From contig JAGQRI010000066.1 in assembly GCA_020425515.1 (NCBI GenBank), positions 5,417-41,281 on the forward strand: a DNA stretch of 35,865 nt. The letters are read 5' to 3'. The translations under genes and the position numbers were made by a program. This document shows, piece by piece, positions 1 to 6,496 of the stretch (its first letter is position 1; the number at the start of each line of letters is the position of its first letter). A model generated the notes under the pieces. It saw only the letters and a list, made by a program, of their open reading frames with translations. It had not been told where the DNA came from and searched no databases. This DNA is from Planctomycetota bacterium (lineage in GTDB: Bacteria > Planctomycetota > UBA8742 > UBA2392).

Positions 1-453
1 AACATGCAGATCGGCCAGCACGCGCGCCTGAGCGTCGAGAACGGCTACTTCGGCAGCTACCTGCACAGCGACGGCAAGCTGGGCGTGGTGGTGAAGATCG
101 AAGGCAGCGACGGCGGCAGCGATGCCGAGAAGACGCTCGCCAAGGACATCGCCATGCACGTGGCCGCCACCAACCCGCTCGGGCTGGTGAAAGAAGACGT
201 CCCGGCCGACGTGATCGCGAAGGAGAAGGAAATCGCGCTCGAGCAGGCCAAGCAGAGCGGCAAGCCCGAGAACATCCAGGAGAAGATCGCCGAGGGCAAG
301 GTGAACGCGTTCTTCAAGGAGCACACTCTGCTCGCCCAGCCGTTCGTCAAGGACAGCGCGGTGAACGTCGAGCAGCACGTGGCCAATGTAGGCAAGGAAG
401 CCGGCAAGACCCTCAAGCTGACCCAGTACGCCCGCATCAAGGTCGGCGAGTAA
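1..453 (+). CDS. tsf: Elongation factor Ts, C-terminal part (5' end outside window)
   Basis: Translation elongation factor Ts recycles EF-Tu by displacing GDP in the cytoplasm. The reading frame is open from base 1, so the N-terminal UBA-like domain that inserts into EF-Tu lies outside the window. The visible 150 residues match the EF-Ts core: an N-terminal stretch around GYFGSYLHSDGKLGVVVKIE, the HVAATNPLGL segment, the helical insert around EKEIALEQAKQSGKPENI, and a C-terminal stretch with LLAQPFVKDSAVNVEQ, all typical of the dimerisation subdomains. The Met at base 4 is internal, not a start. A strong intrinsic terminator follows at once. In most bacteria rpsB lies directly upstream; that cannot be seen here. 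Identification is by recognised family sequence and is firm. Confidence 0.95.
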   Translation, partial: NMQIGQHARLSVENGYFGSYLHSDGKLGVVVKIEGSDGGSDAEKTLAKDIAMHVAATNPLGLVKEDVPADVIAKEKEIALEQAKQSGKPENIQEKIAEGKVNAFFKEHTLLAQPFVKDSAVNVEQHVANVGKEAGKTLKLTQYARIKVGE

Positions 454-470
454 GACGGACTGAACTTGAC

Positions 471-502
471 GAGCCCCGCCAGGTGCGGGGCTCGTTTCGT
501 TT
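471..502 (+). terminator. Intrinsic terminator after tsf
   Basis: A perfect 9-bp stem (471-479 with 485-493, GAGCCCCGC/GCGGGGCTC) has a 5-base loop and is followed by GTTTCGTTT. It lies 17 bases after the tsf stop codon and suits Rho-independent termination of that transcript. Confidence 0.85.
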
Positions 503-520
503 AAGCGGGGCAAGAGGGGA

Positions 521-610
521 GGCGAAAAAGGGTCAGGCTCCCGAAGGGTGCCTGACCCTTTTTCGCCGTTAAACCGCCAGAAATGGGGCCTTAAAAAGTA
601 GCCTGACCCC
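521..610. repeat. REP-like repeat cluster with GGGTCAGGC/GCCTGACCC arms
   Basis: An 18-bp perfect inverted repeat (521-538 with 550-567) frames an 11-base loop. About 40 bases later the CCTGACCCCTTT word recurs (597-608) in the form AGTAGCCTGACCCC. A degenerate copy of the same word pair lies at 13186-13210 in another intergenic gap. Repeated palindromic words confined to gaps between genes suggest a REP- or MITE-like dispersed element. This copy also sits at the 3' end of the minus-strand gene at 612-1151 and could act as its transcription end. Confidence 0.6.
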
Positions 611-611
611 T

Positions 612-1151
612 TTATTGCCCTGCCTGGGACTTTGCGAGTCTGGAACTCAGGTAGGCCATCCCAAACAGACTCAGCCCGGAGATGATGCCGCCGAATGCCG
701 CGCCGAAACACTGCATACCGACGCGGTTCAGGTTGTACTCGTGCTCGTCAATCTCTTCGACGATGGTCCCGTGGTTGTGTGTGTAGTAACGGCCGTCCTT
801 CTTCATGACCGAGCTCAGGTGCCCCTGGGTGGTCAGCACGATTACGAGCAACACGCCGAACGCAACCGACGTGGCTATCGCGCTGACCTGCGCAAGCTCA
901 AAGTTCGAGCGCTTCCTGAATGTGACCGCCACTACTCCGCCACTAAGCAGGCCTACCAGCGGCGGCAGAATCGCAACGGGAATGCTGGTGAACATTGCGG
1001 CGTGCAGGTTGGCCGCCGGGTCTTCCGTGTATATCCACAACCCGCTGATGCAGACGTGCCCGCAGAATACGACCAGGCCGACAAATACCCAGACCCACGG
1101 ATACATACGGATCGTGGCAGGCTCATGTTTTGCCGGCTTCGGCTCGTCCAT
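612..1151 (-). CDS. Four-span membrane protein of unknown function
   Basis: I do not recognise a family. The 179-residue product has a short charged N-terminus and then four hydrophobic stretches: about residues 18-40 (WVWVFVGLVVFCGHVCISGL), 53-77, 88-106 and 147-168. Between spans 3 and 4 is a hydrophilic loop of roughly 40 residues rich in His, Tyr and acidic residues (YYTHNHGTIVEEIDEHEYN). An inner-membrane location is likely. It starts 13 bases after the stop of the lipoprotein gene at 1165-1698 on the same strand, with AGGAC a few bases before the ATG, so the two probably share an operon. Function is unknown. Confidence 0.75.
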   Translation of the reverse strand: MDEPKPAKHEPATIRMYPWVWVFVGLVVFCGHVCISGLWIYTEDPAANLHAAMFTSIPVAILPPLVGLLSGGVVAVTFRKRSNFELAQVSAIATSVAFGVLLVIVLTTQGHLSSVMKKDGRYYTHNHGTIVEEIDEHEYNLNRVGMQCFGAAFGGIISGLSLFGMAYLSSRLAKSQAGQ

Positions 1152-1164
1152 GCTGACCGTCCTG

Positions 1165-1698
1165 CTATCCGTTTTCGAGCACGTCGGCGATCTGGCGGGC
1201 GAGGTTGAGTATCGCGAACTTCAACCGCCCCTCGGCGACCGCGCTCTCGAACCCGCTGTTGGCGCCGGTGCCCTCGAGCTTGGCGTCATACAGCAGCTTG
1301 CCGTCCTGGTCCGTCACGGTGATGTGCGCGCGGGCGAAGCCGTTGCCGCCGAAGCCGGAAAAGCCGCCCTTGTCCATCTCATACACCGTGCACTCGACTA
1401 CCGCGCCGTCCGCTTCTTCCTTGCTGTCGACGAACTCGAGCGTCTTGTAGCACTCGGTGCGCAGCTCTTCGCGGAAGTCCACTTTCCAGAGGTCCACCCA
1501 GGCCTTCCATTCGTCGGGGTCGATTTCCCACGCGACGGGCGGCTTGAAGTCCACCTTGAGCGGTACCACGGTGTAGGCGCCGGTGTTCTGCAGGGCCGTG
1601 GTGTTCTGCTCTTTCATCTCGATGATGTTCTGCGACGAGCAGCCGCTGAAAGCGAACAGCGCCAGAAGGCACAGCGTGCAGGCAAGCCGGGTGCGCAT
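1165..1698 (-). CDS. Lipoprotein, DUF4410-like
   Basis: The 177-residue product begins with a signal peptide ending in a lipobox (FSGC, Cys about residue 20), so it should be lipid-anchored in the envelope. The C-terminal half has the layout of small DUF4410-type lipoproteins: a Gly-rich turn (GGFSGFGGNGFARAHITV), a DxDGKLLYDAKLEGTG strand pair, then an Ala-rich amphipathic helix ending FAILNLARQIADVLENG. Assignment to that family is tentative. A good ribosome site (AGGAG) precedes the ATG. It is divergent from mqnA and lies just upstream of the four-span membrane protein gene, with which it probably forms a two-gene unit. Biological role is unknown. Confidence 0.75.
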   Translation of the reverse strand: MRTRLACTLCLLALFAFSGCSSQNIIEMKEQNTTALQNTGAYTVVPLKVDFKPPVAWEIDPDEWKAWVDLWKVDFREELRTECYKTLEFVDSKEEADGAVVECTVYEMDKGGFSGFGGNGFARAHITVTDQDGKLLYDAKLEGTGANSGFESAVAEGRLKFAILNLARQIADVLENG

Positions 1699-1799
1699 GG
1701 GTTTCTCCTGTTGATGTGCATCGATACTAGCAGGCGGCGACCCTCGCTTGAACCCGTGCCGAGCGGCGTTATGTTTCGGCGGGGCACGGAAGGGTGAAC

Positions 1800-2606
1800 G
1801 TGAAAAAGCAGCGTATCGGCGTGGTGTCTTACCTCAATGCAGTGCCGCTCTGGTACAGCCTCCAGAACCAGACCGACATCGAAGTCGTGCCCGACGCACC
1901 GGCCCATCTGTGCAGGATGATGGATGCGGGCAGGCTCGACGTCGGGCTGCTGCCGGTGGTGGAAACACTGCGCCACGAAAGCTGGACGTTCTTCCGCGAC
2001 CTCGGTGTCGCCGCCGACGGCATCGTCGACAGCGTCGGGCTGTTCACGCGCGTTGAGCTGCCCCAGGTGAAGACGGTCGCTCTGACCAGCGCCAGCCGCA
2101 CCAGCGTGGCGCTGACGAAGATCCTGTTGAAAGAGGCCGGGGCGACGCCGAAGTACGTTGACGCCGACCTGACCGCCGACGACCTGCACGACCGCAGCGA
2201 AGACGCCGTGCTGCTGATCGGCGACCAGTGCCTGCGCGCGCGCAACCTCGACACGGATCGTGTTTTCGTGGACCTCGCGGCCGAGTGGAAAATCCTGACC
2301 GGGCTGCCGTTCATCTTCGCCGTCTGGACAGGCCCTAGGTCGCAACTGACCGAGAGCCTGCACAAGCGCCTGCAGGAGGCCTATCGCGAAAGCCGCGCAC
2401 TGAGTTTCGACCTGGTGCGGTACGCCGGCATGGACACCGGCTGGAGCGAGGCCGACCTGAGCCGCTACCTCGAAGAAGTCATCATCCACGAACCAAACGA
2501 AGAGTGTTTCAAAGGGCTGCTCGAATTCGCCCGCCGTGCCGCGGAACTGGACCTGGTGCCCAAACACGCCGTAGACAAGGTGCTGGACGTGCTGGGGAAG
2601 AGGTAG
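1800..2606 (+). CDS. mqnA: Chorismate dehydratase MqnA (futalosine pathway)
   Basis: MqnA removes water from chorismate to give 3-[(1-carboxyvinyl)oxy]benzoate, the first step of the futalosine route to menaquinone. Family hallmarks are GVVSYLNAVPL near the N-terminus, LDVGLLPVVE about 45 residues later, and the central VALTSASRTSVAL segment of the periplasmic-binding-protein-like fold; about 268 residues is normal. I place the start at the GTG at 1800 because GGAAGG (1788-1793) stands six bases before it. A GTG at 1794 is in frame but abuts that site. The gene is followed by two small genes and then mqnC on the same strand, which supports the pathway call. The later genes mqnB, mqnD and mqnE are not in this window. 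Confidence 0.92.
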   Translation: MKKQRIGVVSYLNAVPLWYSLQNQTDIEVVPDAPAHLCRMMDAGRLDVGLLPVVETLRHESWTFFRDLGVAADGIVDSVGLFTRVELPQVKTVALTSASRTSVALTKILLKEAGATPKYVDADLTADDLHDRSEDAVLLIGDQCLRARNLDTDRVFVDLAAEWKILTGLPFIFAVWTGPRSQLTESLHKRLQEAYRESRALSFDLVRYAGMDTGWSEADLSRYLEEVIIHEPNEECFKGLLEFARRAAELDLVPKHAVDKVLDVLGKR

Positions 2607-2608
2607 CG

Positions 2609-2965
2609 ATGCCGCTTACTGTTGTCTCGACCGTGTGCTGCGAGAACGTCACAGGCAGTTGGCCTTGCACGCTGGAGCGAGTCCGCTTTCGCTGGCCGAG
2701 CCCACCGGAAGAGTTCTGCGTATGGGTGCTGGTGCAGAACTTGTCGGGGAAACCGTTTTCCACGCGATTTGAAATGACCCGCGTATCCGATCTGGCGTAC
2801 AGCAGCGAAGACGAGTTGATCCTCAAAGGCAATACGCGGGTGGAGCGCTTTGCTCGGTTCAAAGGTACGGACCTGGAGCCGAAGACGTATCGCGTCAGTA
2901 TCGTGCTCAATGATGTTGTGGCAGGCAATTTTGTGGTAGACTTAGGTTCAAAGGAGTTGCCATGA
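2609..2965 (+). CDS. Small hypothetical protein between mqnA and mqnC
   Basis: The product has 118 residues and I do not recognise it with certainty. It appears all-beta: an N-terminal CENVTG, a strand-turn pattern LERVRFRWPSPPEEFCVWV, and a C-terminal TYRVSIVLNDVVAGNFVVDL that reads like the last strands of an immunoglobulin- or C2-like sandwich. There is no signal peptide or membrane span, so it is probably cytoplasmic. The ATG at 2609 is two bases after the mqnA stop and is preceded by GGGGAAGAGG, hence this start rather than the longer upstream frame inside mqnA. Its stop overlaps the next start (ATGA). The tight packing suggests co-transcription with mqnA. Confidence 0.75.
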   Translation: MPLTVVSTVCCENVTGSWPCTLERVRFRWPSPPEEFCVWVLVQNLSGKPFSTRFEMTRVSDLAYSSEDELILKGNTRVERFARFKGTDLEPKTYRVSIVLNDVVAGNFVVDLGSKELP

Positions 2966-3111
2966 CTGAAAACTCCAGTGACACCAAGACGCCGAAGATC
3001 GTGCGCGTGACCGTTGGCGGTGTGAACTTCAAGTCGGACGGTTCCGTTGAGATCGTCGAAGAGCACGACGTGAAGGTGAACACACGCCCCGCCGGCAACG
3101 AAGATGAATAG
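2962..3111 (+). CDS. 49-residue protein between mqnA and mqnC
   Basis: A short frame starts with ATG overlapping the previous stop (ATGA) and has a strong AAGGAG at 2951-2956. The product is acidic and has no transmembrane segment. It contains a beta-hairpin-like core (IVRVTVGGVNFKSDGSVEIV) and a polar tail ending NEDE. I know no family for it. The ribosome site, the translational coupling and the intrinsic terminator 20 bases downstream support it as a real gene. It closes a three-gene unit mqnA - 118 aa - 49 aa. Confidence 0.7.
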   Translation: MTENSSDTKTPKIVRVTVGGVNFKSDGSVEIVEEHDVKVNTRPAGNEDE

Positions 3112-3130
3112 GACAGTCGAACTGACCAGC

Positions 3131-3162
3131 GCCCGTCGCTTTTCGCGGCGGGCTTTGTTTTT
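3131..3162 (+). terminator. Intrinsic terminator after the mqnA unit
   Basis: A 9-bp stem with one G-T wobble (3131-3139 with 3145-3153) has a loop of T and C and is followed by TTTGTTTTTA. It ends the mqnA unit and lies directly upstream of the mqnC start, so mqnC needs its own promoter. Confidence 0.8.
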
Positions 3163-3167
3163 ATAGT
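3162..3167 (+). promoter_or_regulatory. -10 box (TATAGT) for leaderless mqnC mRNA
   Basis: TATAGT ends exactly six bases before the mqnC ATG at 3174, and no Shine-Dalgarno sequence is present. Transcription would begin at or next to the A of the start codon. There is no clear -35 box; the expected position lies in the preceding terminator. The same spacing recurs before five other genes in the window. Confidence 0.5.
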
Positions 3168-3173
3168 CCCGGC

Positions 3174-4340
<1,167 letters not shown>

Positions 4341-4453
4341 AACTGCGGGGTCGCGCGGAGGGCGGTTCTTCCCTCAGGGAAAACGCTGTTGCAGTTCTTC
4401 GCGGGCTTCGACAACCTTCGCTTCTTCGCGTGGAAGTAGTTTGAGGAGCAACC

Positions 4454-4948
4454 ATGTCTGACAAGCTGGAACAGTCGAAGAAGGACGGGCCGCACGCGCT
4501 GCTGGCTTCGATGGTGGGGGATTGGGAAGGCGTCGCCAAAACCTGGTTCGAGCCGGGCAAGATCGGCGACGAATCGCCGGTCAAGGGCACGACGCGTCTG
4601 GTCGCGCAGGGCAACTTCCTGCTGCACGAGTACGGGGGCACGCTGATGGGCGGGGCCATGCAAGGCTGCGCGATCATCGGCCACTATCTCGGGGGCAAGC
4701 GCTGGCAGGTGGCGTGGGTGAACAACTTCCACAACGGTACGCGCATCATGGTGTCGGAGGGGAAGGAGGGCGAATCGCCGGACAAGCCGAACGTGCTGGG
4801 CAGCTACCCCGCGCCGGAAGGCCCCGACTGGGGCTGGCGCACGACGCTCGAGATGCGCGGCAAGGACAACCTGGTCGTCACGCACTACAACATCACGCCC
4901 GACGGCGATGAGAGCCCCGCCGTCGAGTTCGACTACAAGCGGAAGTAG
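4454..4948 (+). CDS. DUF1579-like protein
   Basis: The 164-residue product has the pattern of the DUF1579 family: an N-terminal VGDWEGVAKTWFEPG turn, a strand reporting TTRLVAQGNFLLHEYGG, then YLGGKRWQVAWVNNFHNGTR and a closing NLVVTHYNITPDGDESPAVE segment. Members are small calycin-like beta-barrels of unknown function. There is no signal peptide, so it is likely cytoplasmic. GAGGAG lies about seven bases before the ATG. It stands alone between mqnC and the AbrB pair and is followed by a short GC hairpin. Confidence 0.8.
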   Translation: MSDKLEQSKKDGPHALLASMVGDWEGVAKTWFEPGKIGDESPVKGTTRLVAQGNFLLHEYGGTLMGGAMQGCAIIGHYLGGKRWQVAWVNNFHNGTRIMVSEGKEGESPDKPNVLGSYPAPEGPDWGWRTTLEMRGKDNLVVTHYNITPDGDESPAVEFDYKRK

Positions 4949-4968
4949 GGGCGACGCTTGCGTCGCCC
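4949..4968. other. GC hairpin between convergent genes
   Basis: An 8-bp perfect stem (4949-4956 with 4961-4968) with loop CTTG stands directly after the DUF1579-like gene. There is no T-tract on either strand, so it may protect mRNA ends or pause transcription instead of terminating it. It is shared by the convergent AbrB genes. Confidence 0.35.
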
Positions 4969-5010
4969 GCGAGTCACAACAGAACACTGAAGCGCTGAAT
5001 CTGGGAGTTT

Positions 5011-5166
5011 CTATCGGCGGGGCGCGATCCGGATGCCGCCGTTTTCGTAGGTGACTTCCACTTCGTCGCCCACTTTCAAACCCAAACGGGCGAGTACTTC
5101 TGCGTTCAGCTCGATGAGGCCGTCATTTCCGTCCTGTTCAATCGGGACGATCCACTGATCCGCCAT
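5011..5166 (-). CDS. AbrB/SpoVT-type small DNA-binding protein
   Basis: This 51-residue frame has the SpoVT-AbrB swapped-hairpin signature: an aliphatic start (QWIVPIEQDGNDGLIEL), then LARLGLKVGDEVEVTYENGG and a short strand IRIAPRR. Such proteins dimerise and bind DNA; many are antitoxins. The ATG at 5166 is two bases after the stop of the neighbouring AbrB-like gene, which suggests co-translation. No ribosome site of its own is evident. No PIN, MazF or other toxin gene lies next to it. Length is typical of stand-alone AbrB antitoxins. Confidence 0.65.
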   Translation of the reverse strand: MADQWIVPIEQDGNDGLIELNAEVLARLGLKVGDEVEVTYENGGIRIAPRR

Positions 5167-5168
5167 GG

Positions 5169-5342
5169 TTAGCTTTCGCGCGTACGCAGGATGAGGCTGG
5201 TGTCGCTGACGACGATTTCGACTTCGTCGCTGGCGCGGGCGAGAATGAGATCCAGCAACGCGTCGTCGATCGGCAGGAAATATTCGTCGCCGACCCGCGT
5301 GATTTTTGCTGATGCCATGGCTTCCATGTCGTCCTCAACCAT
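5169..5342 (-). CDS. Second AbrB-like small protein
   Basis: The product is about 57 residues. The core AKITRVGDEYFLPIDDALL followed by ASDEVEIVVSDTSLILRTR is the AbrB/MazE pattern of strand, helix and LxxGDxVE-like turn, here varied to ASDEVE. It lies directly upstream of the other AbrB gene, two bases apart. The start is uncertain: ATG at 5342 is used here, but ATGs at 5327 (with GAGGA just upstream) and 5318 are also possible, and the last gives the MASAKITRVGDE start seen in relatives. It may pair with the downstream gene as a heterodimer or be a diverged duplicate. Confidence 0.6.
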   Translation of the reverse strand: MVEDDMEAMASAKITRVGDEYFLPIDDALLDLILARASDEVEIVVSDTSLILRTRES

Positions 5343-5478
5343 GAAACGCCGAACCCCCTTCAAAGGTTTCCATCAATCCTGCTCTGTTGAGTAGTACCAC
5401 TCGGCGCCAAATCCTTTCACGGGGCCTTTTGGGCGTTCTGTCACTGCTGTGCGCTTGCCGTGGGATTGCGCGACCGGT

Positions 5479-5484
5479 TACTCT
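5479..5484 (+). promoter_or_regulatory. -10 box (TACTCT) for leaderless ROK kinase mRNA
   Basis: TACTCT ends six bases before the ATG at 5491. A TTGCCG at 5455-5460 lies 18 bases upstream as a possible -35 box. No Shine-Dalgarno site is present. Confidence 0.45.
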
Positions 5485-5490
5485 TTACCC

Positions 5491-6414
5491 ATGCGCATCG
5501 GAATCGACTGGGGCGGGACTTCAATCAAAGCGGCCATCGTGGACGGCGCGAACCTGCGCGGCTTCACTCGCGTCAACACGCGCATCGACGCCGGCCCCGA
5601 AGTTGTGCTGGATGACATCGCCCGCCTGGTGAAAGTGCTGGGCGCGAAACCGGCGGGCGTCGGGCTGGCCATCCCCGGCGAAGTGCGCGACGACGGGCGC
5701 TGCTGGCGCCTTCCCAACGTGCCCGGCTTCGAAGACGTCAACATCGCCGCCGAGTTGCATGAACGCATCGGCTGCCCCGTCGGCGTCGAAAACGACGCCA
5801 TCGCCGCCGCACTGGCCGAGCGGCTGTACGGCTGGGGCAACACCTACCGCAGCTTCCTTTTAGTCACGCTTGGCACCGGCATCGGCGGCGGGCTGGTGCT
5901 GGACGGCGAAGTCCGCCGCGGGCGTGCCGGCTTCAGCGGCGAGATCGGCCACGTCATGATCGACAGCAGCGAAGACGCCTGGCCCTGCGGCTGCGGCCGA
6001 ACAGGCTGCATGGAGGCGTACGCGGGCACGGCCGGCCTGCTGCGCCGCTACGCGATCAAGGGCGGGCGCGCGGGCAGCATCAAGCAGATCGCCGACGCCG
6101 ACGACGAAGGCAGCGAGGAAGTCTGGAAGCAGTTGGGCAACGCGCTCGGTACAGGGCTGGCGTGCATCAACAACGTGCTGGACCTCGACGCGGTGATCTT
6201 CACCGGCGGTGTCGCCAACAGTTTCGCGCGCGTCGAACCGCACCTGCGCGAAGCCCTGAAGGCCCGCGCGTTCGCACCACCGCTTGCGGAAATCCCGTTC
6301 GAGATCAGCAAGCTCGGCGAGCATGCCGGCGTCATCGGCGCCGCGCATTTACCGACCGAACGCGCCCCCAGCGACTCAGGCCGCCTGTTCCCCGCGCCGC
6401 CGTTGCCGCGCTAG
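5491..6414 (+). CDS. ROK-family sugar kinase (glucokinase-like)
   Basis: ROK kinases phosphorylate sugars such as glucose or N-acetyl-hexosamines with ATP in the cytoplasm. Seen here: the phosphate-binding DWGGTSIK at residues 6-13, the catalytic Asp of VENDAIAAA (D102), GTGIGGG at 128-134, and the zinc site of H154 with C166, C168 and C173 (CGCGRTGC). Length 307 is normal. The start at 5491 gives an N-terminus beginning directly with MRIGIDWGG; upstream in-frame codons are not preceded by a ribosome site. Substrate cannot be read from sequence; glucose is the default guess. No sugar transporter or regulator lies nearby. Confidence 0.9.
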   Translation: MRIGIDWGGTSIKAAIVDGANLRGFTRVNTRIDAGPEVVLDDIARLVKVLGAKPAGVGLAIPGEVRDDGRCWRLPNVPGFEDVNIAAELHERIGCPVGVENDAIAAALAERLYGWGNTYRSFLLVTLGTGIGGGLVLDGEVRRGRAGFSGEIGHVMIDSSEDAWPCGCGRTGCMEAYAGTAGLLRRYAIKGGRAGSIKQIADADDEGSEEVWKQLGNALGTGLACINNVLDLDAVIFTGGVANSFARVEPHLREALKARAFAPPLAEIPFEISKLGEHAGVIGAAHLPTERAPSDSGRLFPAPPLPR

Positions 6415-6496
6415 ATTTCGGAAATTGCAAGCCGTCAGACCCGCGGTATGGCAGCATTGTGTCAGCGATCCCCGCCAACGGCCCCTGAGATCAACC

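Noticed and set aside
805-1797. 330-residue plus-strand frame over two minus-strand genes
   Set aside because: The minus-strand products have a lipobox and regular membrane spans with ribosome sites; this one has none.
5011-5342. Toxin-antitoxin locus
   Set aside because: Both small products look AbrB-like and no toxin-type frame with a start site lies next to them.
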